From Aureimonas sp. AU12 (lineage in GTDB: Bacteria; Pseudomonadota; Alphaproteobacteria; Rhizobiales; Rhizobiaceae), in NCBI RefSeq assembly GCF_001463705.1, contig NZ_BBWH01000048.1, forward strand, positions 61,884 through 125,883: a stretch of 64,000 nt of DNA. The letters are read 5' to 3'. The stretch's first letter is position 1. Every line of letters begins with the position of its first letter. The notes under the pieces are model-generated. The model had not been told where the DNA came from. It did not search any database and saw only the letters and a program-made list of their open reading frames with translations. A program made the position numbers and the translations under genes. Below, one piece after another: positions 9,451 to 19,294 of this stretch.

Positions 9451-11700
9451 ATGGGCAAGCCTGTTGATCCCCCCGCCGGCGGCGGCGACATCGAACCGAT
9501 CGACCTCAAGACGGCGCTGGAGGAGCGATACCTCGCCTATGCGCTGTCGACGATCATGGGCCGCGCGCTGCCGGACGTGCGCGACGGGCTGAAGCCGGTG
9601 CATCGGCGCATCGTCCATGCGATGCGGGTGCTGCGGCTCGACCCCGGCCAGGGCTACAAGAAGTGCGCGCGCATCGTCGGCGACGTGATGGGCAAGTTCC
9701 ATCCTCACGGCGACGCCTCGATCTACGACGCGCTCGTGCGCCTCGCGCAGGATTTCGCGATCCGCTATCCGCTGATCGACGGACAGGGGAACTTCGGCAA
9801 TATCGACGGCGATAGTGCCGCGGCCATGCGCTACACCGAAGCGCGGATGACCGAGGTCGCGACGCTGCTGCTGCGCGGGATCGACGAGAACGCCGTCGAC
9901 TTCCGCCCGACCTACAACGAGGAGGACCAGGAGCCGATCGTGCTGCCGGGCGCCTTCCCCAACCTTCTCGCCAACGGCGCTTCCGGCATCGCGGTGGGCA
10001 TGGCGACCTCGATCCCGCCGCACAATGCGGCCGAGATCTGCGATGCCGCGCTGAAGCTCATCGAGGATCCCGAGGCCGATCTCGACCAGCTTCTGAAATA
10101 CGTCCAGGGGCCGGACTTCCCGACCGGCGGCGTCGTCATCGACGGGCGCGAGATCATCCGCGAAGCCTATGCCACCGGACGCGGCTCGTTCCGGGTGCGG
10201 GCGCGCTGGGAGCGCGAGGAGCAGGGCCGCGGCGGTTATGTCGTCGTCGTCACCGAGATCCCCTATCAGGTTCAGAAGTCGCGGTTGATCGAGAAGATCG
10301 CCGACCTCCTGATGGCCAAGCGCCTGCCGCTTCTGGCCGACATCCGCGACGAATCGGCCGAGGACGTGCGGATCGTGCTCGAGCCGAAGGCGAAGAACGT
10401 CGATCCAGAACTTCTGATGGAATCGCTCTTCCGCACGACCGACCTCGAGTCGCGCATTCCGCTCAACATGAACGTGCTCTCGGGCGGCAAGGTGCCGCGC
10501 GTCATGTCGCTGAAGGAGGTGCTTGTCGAGTGGCTGGCGCACCAGCGCGAGGTGCTGGTGCGGCGCTCGCAGTTCCGCCTCGACCAGATCGAGCGGCGGC
10601 TGGAGATCCTGGCGGGCTACCTCATCGCCTTCCTCAACCTCGACGAGGTGATCCGCATCATCCGCGAGGAGGACGAGCCCAAACAGGTGATGATCGCGAC
10701 CTTCGGGCTCACCGACATCCAGGCCGAGGCGATCCTCAACATGCGCCTGCGCTCGCTGCGCAAGCTGGAGGAGTTCGAACTCAAGAAGGAGTTCGACCAA
10801 CTTTCGGACGAGCGCGCCGACAAGGTGGCGCTGCTCGGCTCGCCGGAGCTTCAGTGGAGCCGCGTCTCGGCGGAGGTGCGCGAGGTGCGCGAGGCCTTCT
10901 CGAAGAAGACCAAGCTCGGCAAGCGCCGCACGCTCTTCGCCGATGCGCCGGAGCACTCGCTCGGCGACATCGCGGTGGCGCTGATCGAGAAGGAGCCGGT
11001 AACGGTCGTGCTGTCGCAGAAGGGCTTCCTGCGGGCGCTGAAGGGACACCTGAGCGACCTGTCGAACGTCACCTACAAGGACGGCGACAAGCTGAAGATC
11101 GCCTTCCCGGCGTTGACCACGGACAAGCTGATCTTCCTCTCTACCAATGGACGAGCCTTCACGCTCGGCGCCGACAAGCTGCCGGGCGGGCGCGGGCAGG
11201 GCGATCCGATCCGCCTCGCGATCGACCTGGAGGACGAGGCCGACATCGTGCTCGGCTTCGTCGCCGACGCGAGCGCCAAGCGGCTCGTCGTCTCCAGCGA
11301 CGGTAACGGCTTCGTGGTGTCGGAGAGCGAGCTTCTATCGGGCACCCGCAAGGGCAAGCAGGTGCTGAACGTCACCGGCCCCGTGCAACTCGTGCGGGCC
11401 GAGCGCATCGCCGGCGGCGACACGGTGGCTGTCGTCGGCGAGAACCGCAAGATGGTGGTCTTCCCGCTGATGCAGGTGCCCGAGATGACGCGCGGCAAGG
11501 GCGTGCGCCTGCAGCGCTACAAGGATGGCGGCCTCGGCGACCTCAAGATCTTCAAGCTGGCGGATGGCCTTGTCTGGACCGATACGGCGGGCCGAGTCTT
11601 CAACCGCACCGAGGCCGATCTCATGGAATGGCGCGGCGACCGGGCGCAGGCCGGGCGCCTGGTGCCGAAGGGCTTCCCGAAAAGCGGCCGCTTCACCTGA
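9451..11700 (+). CDS. parC: DNA topoisomerase IV subunit A
   Basis: ParC cuts and rejoins DNA in the topoisomerase IV complex that unlinks daughter chromosomes. The 749-residue protein has the winged-helix/tower cleavage domain with the catalytic tyrosine at 128 ([10 protein letters not shown]) and a C-terminal beta-pinwheel. The C-terminal part lacks a clear GyrA box, and the length fits ParC rather than GyrA (usually around 900). The quinolone-determining segment reads [10 protein letters not shown]: the position of E. coli ParC Ser80 is alanine (residue 89) and that of Glu84 is aspartate (residue 93). The ATG at 9451 has AAAGGG directly upstream. It converges with bpt. Confidence 0.95.
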   Translation: MGKPVDPPAGGGDIEPIDLKTALEERYLAYALSTIMGRALPDVRDGLKPVHRRIVHAMRVLRLDPGQGYKKCARIVGDVMGKFHPHGDASIYDALVRLAQDFAIRYPLIDGQGNFGNIDGDSAAAMRYTEARMTEVATLLLRGIDENAVDFRPTYNEEDQEPIVLPGAFPNLLANGASGIAVGMATSIPPHNAAEICDAALKLIEDPEADLDQLLKYVQGPDFPTGGVVIDGREIIREAYATGRGSFRVRARWEREEQGRGGYVVVVTEIPYQVQKSRLIEKIADLLMAKRLPLLADIRDESAEDVRIVLEPKAKNVDPELLMESLFRTTDLESRIPLNMNVLSGGKVPRVMSLKEVLVEWLAHQREVLVRRSQFRLDQIERRLEILAGYLIAFLNLDEVIRIIREEDEPKQVMIATFGLTDIQAEAILNMRLRSLRKLEEFELKKEFDQLSDERADKVALLGSPELQWSRVSAEVREVREAFSKKTKLGKRRTLFADAPEHSLGDIAVALIEKEPVTVVLSQKGFLRALKGHLSDLSNVTYKDGDKLKIAFPALTTDKLIFLSTNGRAFTLGADKLPGGRGQGDPIRLAIDLEDEADIVLGFVADASAKRLVVSSDGNGFVVSESELLSGTRKGKQVLNVTGPVQLVRAERIAGGDTVAVVGENRKMVVFPLMQVPEMTRGKGVRLQRYKDGGLGDLKIFKLADGLVWTDTAGRVFNRTEADLMEWRGDRAQAGRLVPKGFPKSGRFT

Positions 11701-11732
11701 GGCTATCGAGTTTTGAGCCTTGGCGATCAAGG

Positions 11733-11755
11733 GCTTGGCAAGCAGTCTGCCAAGC
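11733..11755. terminator. Inverted repeat between parC and bpt
   Basis: Arms GCTTGGCA (11733-11740) and TGCCAAGC (11748-11755) with a seven-base loop lie between the convergent stop codons. There is no good T run, so termination here is only plausible. Confidence 0.45.
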
Positions 11756-11769
11756 TTGGTCGAAACGCC

Positions 11770-12576
11770 TCACGCGATGGTCGAGCTGTCGCCTGCGATC
11801 GGTGCGACCTCCGCGCTGACCGCGGCAGGGGGCACCGCGTAGCGCTCCCAGCCGCGTGGGGTCAGGTGCTGCTGGGGCTGGTAGCGGATCTTGTAGTCCA
11901 TCTTGCGCGAGCCCTCGACCCAGTAGCCGAGGTAGAGATAGGGCAGGCCGAGCTCGCGCGTGCGCTCGATGTGATCGAGGATCATGTGCGTGCCGAGGCT
12001 CCGGTCGGCCTCGTCCGGGTTGAAGAACGAGTAGACCATCGACATGCCGTCGCCCATCACGTCGCTGAGCGCCACCGCCATCAGGTCGCCGTCCGAGCGA
12101 TGGGTGATGCGCGAATCCGGTCCCCTGCGGCGGTACTGGATGACGCGCGTGTCGACCTGGCTGTCCTCCACCATCATCGCGTAGTCGAGCACCGACATTT
12201 CCGACATGCCGCCGCGCGTGTGGCGTGCGTCGAGATAGCGGCGGAAGAGGGCGTATTGCTCGCTCGACGGCTCGGCCGCGGTGATCCGGCCGATGAGGTC
12301 GCCGTTGGTCTGGCTCACCCGCTTCATCGACTTCGTCGGCTTGAACTCGTCGACGAGGATGCGCACGGACACGCAGGCCCGGCACCGCTCACAGGCCGGG
12401 CGATAGGCAATGTTCTGCGACCGACGGAAGCCGCCCTGCGTCAACAGGTCGAGGAGATCCGGCGCGCGATGGCCGACGAGATGCGTGAACACCTTGCGTT
12501 CGAGCTGGCCGGGTAGGTAGGGGCATGCCGACGGCGAGGTGAGGAAGAACTGAGGCGTCTGTGGATGGGCCGTCAT
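11770..12576 (-). CDS. bpt: Aspartate/glutamate leucyltransferase (Bpt)
   Basis: Bpt attaches leucine from Leu-tRNA to proteins with N-terminal Asp or Glu, marking them for ClpS-ClpAP degradation (N-degron pathway). The 268-residue protein shows the N-terminal cysteine motif [13 protein letters not shown], the cysteine cluster [12 protein letters not shown], and a C-terminal GNAT-like half with [15 protein letters not shown]. Length and motifs are standard for the arginyltransferase-related family. It is the third gene of the leftward group hemB, RDD, bpt, with a 140-base gap before it. No strong ribosome binding site is visible before the ATG. Confidence 0.93.
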   Translation of the reverse strand: MTAHPQTPQFFLTSPSACPYLPGQLERKVFTHLVGHRAPDLLDLLTQGGFRRSQNIAYRPACERCRACVSVRILVDEFKPTKSMKRVSQTNGDLIGRITAAEPSSEQYALFRRYLDARHTRGGMSEMSVLDYAMMVEDSQVDTRVIQYRRRGPDSRITHRSDGDLMAVALSDVMGDGMSMVYSFFNPDEADRSLGTHMILDHIERTRELGLPYLYLGYWVEGSRKMDYKIRYQPQQHLTPRGWERYAVPPAAVSAEVAPIAGDSSTIA

Positions 12577-12682
12577 GGTCGTCTCGGCTGCCTCGCGTCG
12601 GAGATCCGGCCGCGATCGGCCGCTCGTCTCGCGTCATCAATCTGGCGTCAAAACGACGGCTTGGAAAGGGACGTGCGACCTT

Positions 12683-12709
12683 GCGCGCCGGTGAAATTCA
12701 CCGGCGCGC
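12683..12709. other. Strong GC hairpin downstream of the RDD gene
   Basis: Perfect 11-base arms GCGCGCCGGTG and CACCGGCGCGC around AAATT, eight bases after the RDD stop codon on the leftward transcript. No T run follows in either direction. It may protect or terminate the hemB-RDD message before bpt. Confidence 0.6.
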
Positions 12710-12716
12710 CGGTTGG

Positions 12717-13175
12717 TCAGGACCGCCGGGTCACGACGGTGCCGAGAAGGAGATCCTGTACGAGCTGCTTGCGCGGCGTGAACAGGGCGACGAGCACGAT
12801 GAAGCCGCTCGTCAGGACGTTGCCGGCCCAGAACAGGACGCTGTGAAGAACCGCGAAGGCGGGATCGACGCGGCCGCCGTCGAGGCGCTCCAGACGCAGG
12901 TCGAACATTCGCATGCCCGGGGTCGCCTGCGCGGAACCGCCGAGCGTGAAGGCGACATAGGGGATCGCGACGATCGGGAAGATCGCACCGTAGAGCAGCC
13001 AGCCGAGCCCGAGCGTAACGACGCCCAGCAGCGTCACGACGAAGAACACGGGCACGCAGAGAAGCAGCACCAGCGTGTAGTCGGCAAGGAACGAGAAGAC
13101 GCGCCGGGTGCGCACCGAGCGATAGGCGCGGGGCTCGTCCACCCAGGTCGGTGCGGTCTGATGCAGGCTCGTCAT
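12717..13175 (-). CDS. RDD family membrane protein
   Basis: 152 residues with three hydrophobic segments (about 32-56, 60-82 and 112-132) and the RDD pattern: an arginine near the first helix, Asp in SFLADYTL, and Asp in LVQDLLLGTVV, plus the TPGMRMFDLRL segment. RDD proteins are small membrane proteins, some implicated in ion transport; the role here is unknown. The start at 13175 is favoured over 13376 because homology begins at MTSLHQTAPTW; GAGGA lies 11 bases upstream. It sits between hemB and bpt, an order I recall from other Hyphomicrobiales. Confidence 0.88.
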   Translation of the reverse strand: MTSLHQTAPTWVDEPRAYRSVRTRRVFSFLADYTLVLLLCVPVFFVVTLLGVVTLGLGWLLYGAIFPIVAIPYVAFTLGGSAQATPGMRMFDLRLERLDGGRVDPAFAVLHSVLFWAGNVLTSGFIVLVALFTPRKQLVQDLLLGTVVTRRS

Positions 13176-13254
13176 GTCTCGGCTGGTCCTCGGTGCGCGG
13201 ATTGGTGCTGGCCCTGAAATGGGAAGTCGCGCACCGCCCCGCAATATCCCCGTC

Positions 13255-14301
13255 TCAGCGGCGCTGGAGCGCCTCGGCGATACGAGGAGAGAAGTAGGAG
13301 AGAACGCCCGAAGCACCGGCGCGCTTGAAGGCGCGCATCGTCTCGAACATGGCGCGGTCCCCTTCGATCCAGCCATTCTGGGCGGCGGCCATGATGACGG
13401 CGTATTCGCCCGAGGTCTGGTAGGCGAAGGTCGGCATGCGGAATTCGTCGACGAGGCGGGCGAGGATGTCGAGATAGGGCAGGCCCGGCTTGACCATGAT
13501 CATGTCGGCGCCCTCGGCGATGTCCTGCGCGGCCTCGCGCAGCGCCTCGTCGGCATTGCCCATGTCCATCTGGTAGGTCCGCTTGTCGCCCTTCAGCGCA
13601 CCCGTCGAGCCGACGGCATCGCGGAACGGACCGTAGAAGGCCGAGGCGTATTTCGCGGCATAGGACATGATCATCGTGTCGCGCAGGCCGTCCGCGTCGA
13701 GCGCGGCGCGGATGCAGGCGACGCGGCCGTCCATCATGTCGGACGGCCCGATGATGTCGCAGCCGGCCTTGGCCTGGACGAGCGCCTGCCGGCAGAGGAG
13801 GTCGACGGTCTCGTCGTTGAGAATGCGCCCGTCCTTCACCAGCCCGTCATGGCCGTGGCTCGTATAGGGATCGAGCGCGACGTCGCAGAGGATGCCGATC
13901 TCGGGCACGGCATCCTTGATCGCCCGCGTGGCGCGGCAGACGAGATTGTCGGGGTTCAGCGCTTCCGAGCCCGTCTCGTCGCGAAGGCTCGCATCGGTGA
14001 ACGGGAACAGCGCGATCACGGGGATGTCCAGATCGGCGGCGCGACGCGCGGCCTCGACGCAGCCGGCCACCGAATGGCGGAAGACGCCGGGCATCGACGC
14101 CACGGGCTCGGGCGCGCCATCGCCCTCGCGCACGAAGATCGGCCAGATCAGGTCGTTCGCCGTGATGTCGCTCTCGCGCACGAGGCGCCGCACCCAATCG
14201 GTCTGACGCAGGCGACGCAGGCGCGTTCCGCCGGTGACGCCGTCGATCGTCCTCGAAAACGCGCCGTGATCGCCGTGACTCATGACCCTGTCGTCTTTCA
14301 T
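13255..14301 (-). CDS. hemB: Delta-aminolevulinic acid dehydratase (porphobilinogen synthase)
   Basis: HemB condenses two 5-aminolevulinate molecules to porphobilinogen in heme synthesis. The 348-residue protein has both active-site lysines (SYAAKYAS, K217; MIMVKPGLPYLD, K271). The metal-binding loop at residues 139-152 reads CDVALDPYTSHGHDG: three of the cysteines of zinc enzymes are replaced by Ala and Asp, as in magnesium-dependent HemB of Pseudomonas and Bradyrhizobium. Start choice is uncertain: ATG at 14301 has AAAGG only one base away, and ATG at 14283 has a weak site. First gene of the leftward hemB-RDD-bpt group. Confidence 0.96.
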   Translation of the reverse strand: MKDDRVMSHGDHGAFSRTIDGVTGGTRLRRLRQTDWVRRLVRESDITANDLIWPIFVREGDGAPEPVASMPGVFRHSVAGCVEAARRAADLDIPVIALFPFTDASLRDETGSEALNPDNLVCRATRAIKDAVPEIGILCDVALDPYTSHGHDGLVKDGRILNDETVDLLCRQALVQAKAGCDIIGPSDMMDGRVACIRAALDADGLRDTMIMSYAAKYASAFYGPFRDAVGSTGALKGDKRTYQMDMGNADEALREAAQDIAEGADMIMVKPGLPYLDILARLVDEFRMPTFAYQTSGEYAVIMAAAQNGWIEGDRAMFETMRAFKRAGASGVLSYFSPRIAEALQRR

Positions 14302-14557
14302 GCCTTTGAATTCGACGGCGAACCTAATGGCTGCACGGCCGGGAGAGAACCGCCAGGGCGGAAAATTCCCCAGTCCGGCGCCCGGATCGACGCAGCACAG
14401 GGCGCGGATTGACGGTGAGGGGCGCTGTCCCTAGCCTGAACCGGGCGACCCGGCGGCGGCATCGACGCCGCTGCGTCGCCTGGCATTCAGGAACCGGCAT
14501 GACCCACGACATTGCGTCCGGCGAAGCGTCTCGTCGCCGGATCGGCGCTGAGACCCG

Positions 14558-14989
14558 ATGACGATCGAAATCTTCGCCCGGGACAAGGACGAGACGCTCA
14601 ACCGCGCCCTGACCGTCTGGCTGTGCCGGCTGTCGGGGCTCGCCCTGTTCGGCATGGGGCTTCTCTACTGGACGCGGCTGATCGGCATCTACGACGGCGA
14701 TCTCTGGCGGTTCGATCTGATGCCGGTCTGGTGGCGCGTGGCCGCGCCAGCCTTGGCCGTGATGTACCCCGTGGCGGGCATCGGCCTCTGGATGACGACC
14801 TCCTGGGGCACGGTGATCTGGGTGCTCATCGCGGCGATCGAGGGTGTCATGCGGATGGGCTTCCCGCATCTCTTCGGCGCCGAACCGGCGATCGTCGGCC
14901 TGCATATCTTCGGGCTCGTTCTGCTCGCGGTCCTGCGGATCGTCTCGGCCTTCGAGAGCCGACGGCGCACCTCGCCGCGCCGCGTCTGA
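14558..14989 (+). CDS. DUF6163-like membrane protein
   Basis: 143 residues with four hydrophobic helices (about 22-42, 62-82, 86-105, 113-132). It resembles the DUF6163 proteins I recall beside ldtR in Hyphomicrobiales. No function is known and there is no catalytic motif. It reads in the same direction as ldtR, 170 bases upstream, with a likely ldtR promoter between them, so it may have its own transcript. A membrane or envelope role is inferred only from topology and neighbours. Confidence 0.8.
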   Translation: MTIEIFARDKDETLNRALTVWLCRLSGLALFGMGLLYWTRLIGIYDGDLWRFDLMPVWWRVAAPALAVMYPVAGIGLWMTTSWGTVIWVLIAAIEGVMRMGFPHLFGAEPAIVGLHIFGLVLLAVLRIVSAFESRRRTSPRRV

Positions 14990-15038
14990 AAGGTTAATTC
15001 GAGAGGAAAAGAACACCCGCTGTTAAGCAAGTCAAAGC

Positions 15039-15054
15039 GTATCCAATTCGATAC
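15039..15054. promoter_or_regulatory. Inverted repeat in the ldtR promoter region
   Basis: GTATC-N6-GATAC within an AT-rich 170-base region upstream of ldtR, flanked by near-complementary TTAAGCAAG (15023-15031) and CTTGTTAA (15057-15064). MarR regulators usually bind such palindromes and often control themselves. Candidate operator only. Confidence 0.4.
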
Positions 15055-15159
15055 TCCTTGTTAAGCCAGACGTTTAAGTCGAATTTTAGAGGCGCCGCCT
15101 AATGTCGGTATCAAGAGCGGGGTCGATGTAGACCTCCACCGAGTAATCGCGGAGCCATC

Positions 15160-15675
15160 ATGATGATCACGACGCCGAACAAGCGCGAAGTTGCTGTCCA
15201 GGTCGAGGAGAAGGTCGAGCTGAAGTCGCTTTACCTCGAGACGCTGCAGCTGGTCGAGCGCCTCCACCGCCGCCTGCTCGACGTGATCAAGGACGAATTC
15301 GATCGTGCCGGCCGCACCGACATCAACGCCGTGCAGGCGCTGCTCCTCTTCAACATCGGCAATTCGGTGCTGACGGCGGGCGAGCTGCGCACCCGGGGTT
15401 TCTACCTCGGCTCCAACGTCTCCTACAATCTCAAGAAGCTGGTCGAGCTCGGCTTCATCGACCACCAGAAGTCGCGGGTCGATCGGCGCGCGGTCCGCGT
15501 CTCGCTGACGAAGGCCGGCCTGCAGGTCGCCGAGATCGTCGCCGTTCTCTACGACCGTCACATCGGTTCGATCGACAAGGTGGGCGGCCTCGACGAGGGC
15601 GAATTCCAGAAAATGAACAAATCTCTCCAGCGCCTCGATCGGTTCTGGAACGATTCGATCATGTATCGCCTTTAA
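15160..15675 (+). CDS. ldtR: MarR-family regulator LdtR
   Basis: 171 residues with a MarR-type winged helix (about 55-125; recognition region LRTRGFYLGSNVSYNLKKL) between dimerisation helices. It closely resembles LdtR, described in Liberibacter asiaticus and Sinorhizobium as an activator of an L,D-transpeptidase gene and of osmotic stress tolerance. The next gene here is an L,D-transpeptidase, which supports the assignment. GGAG stands seven bases before the ATG at 15160; ATG at 15163 is an equally possible start. A strong terminator separates it from its neighbour, so the two are controlled separately. Confidence 0.9.
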   Translation: MMITTPNKREVAVQVEEKVELKSLYLETLQLVERLHRRLLDVIKDEFDRAGRTDINAVQALLLFNIGNSVLTAGELRTRGFYLGSNVSYNLKKLVELGFIDHQKSRVDRRAVRVSLTKAGLQVAEIVAVLYDRHIGSIDKVGGLDEGEFQKMNKSLQRLDRFWNDSIMYRL

Positions 15676-15723
15676 GGCTCAAGACACGGACGGCCGCGTC
15701 CTCCAGTCCGCAGCCTCCACTTC

Positions 15724-15758
15724 GCCCCACGACCGTCGTCCCGGTCGTGGGGCTTTTT
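15724..15758 (+). terminator. Terminator after ldtR
   Basis: Twelve-base stem GCCCCACGACCG / CGGTCGTGGGGC with a six-base loop followed by TTTTT (15754-15758). Confidence 0.93.
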
Positions 15759-15957
15759 GCAACAGCCGGGCGAAAAGCCCCTCACGCCAATGTGTTAGCC
15801 CTCCGATCCACGGTTTTGCCGTATTCGAATGGCCTTTCGGTCGCAAGTTTCCGGCAGCACGTCATGCGCCGGTCCATCCGGCGTTCGTTACCGTTTGATT
15901 CACGATGCGGATCTATGGTGCGGCGCAAGCGACCAGACACACTGGCAAGGGGGTAAC

Positions 15958-17289
15958 ATGTCGAACGGCAATTCCGATCGGGCGTCACACCGGATCTCGC
16001 GTCGCGGCTTCGTCGCGGGCGCGGCGTCTTTCGTGGGTGCCGCTGCCTTCGGCGGCGCCGCTCGCGCGCAGTCGGCGCTCGATGGCGTTCTCGCCGCGCC
16101 CAACCGCGGCGGCTGGAACGACCAGTTCGACACCCGCGCGGCCAGCGTCCGCAACGTCGCCTCCTATCAGCCGGTCTTCTCGCCGCAGACGCTCAATTCC
16201 ATGCAGTCGGCGCTCGGCCAGTACAGCCAGATCGCCATGTCCGGCGGCTGGCCGACCGTGCCCGACTCGGCCAAACTGCAGCTCGGCTCGCAAAGCAGCG
16301 CCGTGCCGCTCCTGCGCCAGCGCCTCGCCATCTCCGGCGATCTCGACCGCTCGGCCGGCAACGGCGCGCAGTTCGACACCTATGTCGACGCCGCGGTGAA
16401 GCGCTTCCAGGCCCGCCACGGCCTGCCGGCGGACGGCGCGATCGGCGAGTACACGTTCAAGGCCCTGAACGTGCCGGCGGACGTGCGCGTCGGTCAGCTC
16501 CAGACCAACATCCAGCGGCTGTCGGCGATTCAGATCGATCCCGGCCGTTTCGTCATGGTCAACATTCCCGCCGCCTCGCTCGAGGCGGTCGAGGGCGGGC
16601 GCGTCGTGCAGCGCCACACGGCCGTGGTCGGCAAGATCGATCGGCAGACGCCGATCCTCGACTCGAAGATCACCAACCTCAACCTCAATCCCTACTGGCA
16701 TGCGCCGGCCTCAATCGTCCGCAAGGACATCATCCCGCTCATGCAGAAGGACCCGACCTACCTGACGCGCAACGACATCATCATCTTCGCGGCGGACGGC
16801 AGCGTCATCCCGCCGGAGACGATCAACTGGCAGTCGGACGAGGCGGTGAAGTACCTGTTCCGCCAGAACCCCGGTCGCATGAACGCGATGTCGTCGGTGA
16901 AGATCAACTTCTCCAACCCCTACGCCGTCTACATGCACGACACGCCGCAGCAGAGCGTGTTCTCGCAGCTCATGCGCTTCGAATCGTCGGGCTGCGTGCG
17001 CGTCCAGAACGTGCGCGACCTCATCGTTTGGCTGGCGCGCGGCACTTCGGGCTGGGACCGCGAGGCGATCGAGAAGACGATCGCGGCGCGCACCCGGCAG
17101 GACGTCAATCTCGCCGATCCCGTGCCGCTGCACTTCACCTACCTGACGGCCTGGGCGAGCGACCCGACCGTGGTGCAGTTCCGCGACGACATCTACCGCC
17201 GCGACGGTGCTGAGCAGCTCGCCATGAGTTCCGCCCTGCCTACCGCCTATGCGGCCGGCGAGGAGGCTTCGGCCGACCTGCCGTACTGA
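15958..17289 (+). CDS. ldtP: Tat-exported L,D-transpeptidase (LdtP type)
   Basis: 443 residues. A twin-arginine leader ([12 protein letters not shown], arginines 15-16, AxA site near residue 37) points to Tat export. A peptidoglycan-binding domain (about 113-172) is followed by a YkuD catalytic domain with His327 (YMHDTPQ) and Cys346 (SSGCVRV). The enzyme forms 3-3 peptide crosslinks or attaches proteins to peptidoglycan. The ATG at 15958 has AAGGGGGT just upstream; a frame to 15829 is rejected because it hides the leader. The 280-base gap after ldtR fits LdtR control of a separate promoter. The gene name is by analogy with Liberibacter. Confidence 0.92.
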   Translation: MSNGNSDRASHRISRRGFVAGAASFVGAAAFGGAARAQSALDGVLAAPNRGGWNDQFDTRAASVRNVASYQPVFSPQTLNSMQSALGQYSQIAMSGGWPTVPDSAKLQLGSQSSAVPLLRQRLAISGDLDRSAGNGAQFDTYVDAAVKRFQARHGLPADGAIGEYTFKALNVPADVRVGQLQTNIQRLSAIQIDPGRFVMVNIPAASLEAVEGGRVVQRHTAVVGKIDRQTPILDSKITNLNLNPYWHAPASIVRKDIIPLMQKDPTYLTRNDIIIFAADGSVIPPETINWQSDEAVKYLFRQNPGRMNAMSSVKINFSNPYAVYMHDTPQQSVFSQLMRFESSGCVRVQNVRDLIVWLARGTSGWDREAIEKTIAARTRQDVNLADPVPLHFTYLTAWASDPTVVQFRDDIYRRDGAEQLAMSSALPTAYAAGEEASADLPY

Positions 17290-17314
17290 TCGGCCAGCCG
17301 GTCATCGGATCTGG

Positions 17315-17347
17315 AAAAAGGCCGGGCGCTCGTCGCCCGGCCTTTTT
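17315..17347 (+). terminator. Terminator after the L,D-transpeptidase gene
   Basis: Fourteen-base stem AAAAAGGCCGGGCG / CGCCCGGCCTTTTT around CTCGT. The A and T runs make it potentially bidirectional. Confidence 0.95.
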
Positions 17348-17449
17348 CGTGCGTCCTTTGTGGCGGTTGGCAGCGTGCGAGCGAACGTGGTAAGGCGCGC
17401 CATGACCGGTGACCTTGCGCGGTCCCCGCGTGAGCCGAGGAGATCCCCT

Positions 17450-18769
17450 ATGTCGCAAGCCATCGCCATGGACGCCGCCTCGCGGCACGACGCGTTCTTT
17501 TCCGACGGTATCGCGGCGGGCGATCCCGACCTCTTCGCTGCCATGCGCAACGAGCTGCATCGCCAGCAGCACGAGATCGAGCTGATCGCCTCCGAGAACA
17601 TCGTCTCGCGCGCGGTGCTCGAGGCTCAAGGGTCGGTGCTGACGAACAAGTATGCCGAGGGCTATCCGGGCCGCCGCTATTACGGCGGGTGCGAGTTCGT
17701 CGACGTCGTCGAGGAGCTGGCGATCGAGCGGGCCAAGGCCCTGTTCGGCTGCGGCTTCGCCAACGTGCAGCCCAACTCCGGCAGCCAGGCGAACCAGGCG
17801 GTGTTGCTGGCGCTGACCAAGCCCGGCGCGACCCTCCTCGGCATGAGCCTCGACGCCGGCGGTCACCTGACGCACGGCGCCAAGCCCAACATGTCCGGCC
17901 GCTGGTTCGACGCGGTGCAGTACGGGCTCGACACCGCGACCGGCCTCATCGACTACGACGAGGTGGAGCGGCTGGCGCACGAAACGAAGCCGGAGATCAT
18001 CATCGCCGGCGGCTCGGCCTATTCGCGCATCATCGACTTCGCACGCTTCCGCGCGATTGCCGATGCGGTGGGCGCCTTCCTCTGGGTCGACATGGCGCAT
18101 TTCGCCGGTCTCGTGGCGGGCGGCCAGCACCCGAGCCCGTTCCCGCACGCCCATGTCGCGACCTCGACGACGCACAAGACACTGCGCGGTCCCCGTGGCG
18201 GCTTGATCGTGACGAACGACGAGGCGATCGCCAAGAAGATCAACTCGGCGATCTTCCCGGGTCTCCAGGGCGGCCCGCTCATGCATGTCATCGCCGGCAA
18301 GGCCGTGGCCTTCGGCGAGGCGCTGCAGCCGGGCTACCGCACCTACATCAAGGCCGTGGTGGACAACGCCAAGGCGTTGGCCGAGGTGCTGCGCGAGGGC
18401 GGGCTCGACATCGTCTCGGACGGCACCGACACGCATCTGATGCTGGTGGACCTGCGCCCGAAGATGCTGACCGGCAAGAACACCGAGGTGGCCCTCGGTC
18501 GCGCCGGCATCACCTGCAACAAGAACGGCGTGCCGAACGATCCGGAGAAGCCGACGATCACCTCGGGCATCCGCGTCGGTACGCCGGCGGCGACCACCCG
18601 CGGCTTCGGCGTCGCGGAATTCCGCGAGGTCGGCCGGATGATCGTCGAGGTGCTCGACGGCCTGAAGGCGGCCAATTCCGACGAGGGCAATGCCAGCGTC
18701 GAGGCGAAGATCAAGTCGCAGGTTCTCGAACTGACCGCGCGCTTCCCGATCTACCCCGCTCTCGGCTGA
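17450..18769 (+). CDS. glyA: Serine hydroxymethyltransferase
   Basis: GlyA interconverts serine and glycine and loads tetrahydrofolate with one-carbon units, using pyridoxal phosphate. The 439-residue protein has the PLP lysine K243 in [14 protein letters not shown], plus ASENIVS and [13 protein letters not shown] substrate and cofactor segments. The ATG at 17450 is preceded by GAGGAG eight bases away; an open frame extends upstream to 17249 across a terminator and is rejected. It is the first gene of a run with nrdR (nine bases later), ribD, ribE, ribH and nusB. It also makes the methylene-tetrahydrofolate that feeds formate metabolism, though no direct link to the fds locus is visible. Confidence 0.97.
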   Translation: MSQAIAMDAASRHDAFFSDGIAAGDPDLFAAMRNELHRQQHEIELIASENIVSRAVLEAQGSVLTNKYAEGYPGRRYYGGCEFVDVVEELAIERAKALFGCGFANVQPNSGSQANQAVLLALTKPGATLLGMSLDAGGHLTHGAKPNMSGRWFDAVQYGLDTATGLIDYDEVERLAHETKPEIIIAGGSAYSRIIDFARFRAIADAVGAFLWVDMAHFAGLVAGGQHPSPFPHAHVATSTTHKTLRGPRGGLIVTNDEAIAKKINSAIFPGLQGGPLMHVIAGKAVAFGEALQPGYRTYIKAVVDNAKALAEVLREGGLDIVSDGTDTHLMLVDLRPKMLTGKNTEVALGRAGITCNKNGVPNDPEKPTITSGIRVGTPAATTRGFGVAEFREVGRMIVEVLDGLKAANSDEGNASVEAKIKSQVLELTARFPIYPALG

Positions 18770-18778
18770 TCGGGGCCG

Positions 18779-19267
18779 ATGCGCTGCCCCTTCTGCGGGT
18801 CGCAGGATAGCCAGGTGAAGGACTCGCGCCCCGCCGAAGACGGCGGCGCGATCCGTCGTCGGCGCGTCTGCCCGGACTGCAACGGCCGCTTCACGACCTT
18901 CGAGCGCGTGCAGCTGCGCGAGTTGGTGGTGGTCAAGAAGTCGGGGCGGCGGGTGCCCTTCGAGCGCGACAAGCTGGCCCGTTCGGTACAGACGGCGCTG
19001 CGCAAGCGCTCGGTCGAGCCCGAACGGATCGAGCGCATGATCTCCGGTATCGTGCGACAGCTCGAGTCCACCGGCGAGAGCGACGTGCCGTCCGAAATGG
19101 TCGGACGCCTCGTGATGGAGGCGCTGCGCGGGGTGGACGACGTCGCCTATGTGCGCTTCGCCTCCGTCTATCGCGATTTCCGCGAGGCGCGCGACTTCGA
19201 GGCGGTGATCGGCGAACTCAAGGCCGATCCGTTGCCCCCCGTTCCCGACGACGAGGACCGGGCCTGA
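18779..19267 (+). CDS. nrdR: Transcriptional repressor NrdR
   Basis: 162 residues with an N-terminal zinc ribbon (C3-x2-C6 and C31-x2-C34: [18 protein letters not shown]) and an ATP-cone domain (about 49-139). NrdR senses ATP/dATP and represses ribonucleotide reductase genes. It starts nine bases after glyA, and ribD follows 27 bases later. The glyA-nrdR-ribD order is common in alphaproteobacteria. Confidence 0.97.
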   Translation: MRCPFCGSQDSQVKDSRPAEDGGAIRRRRVCPDCNGRFTTFERVQLRELVVVKKSGRRVPFERDKLARSVQTALRKRSVEPERIERMISGIVRQLESTGESDVPSEMVGRLVMEALRGVDDVAYVRFASVYRDFREARDFEAVIGELKADPLPPVPDDEDRA

Positions 19268-19294
19268 CGGCCCAAGACGACAGGACGATCCGCC

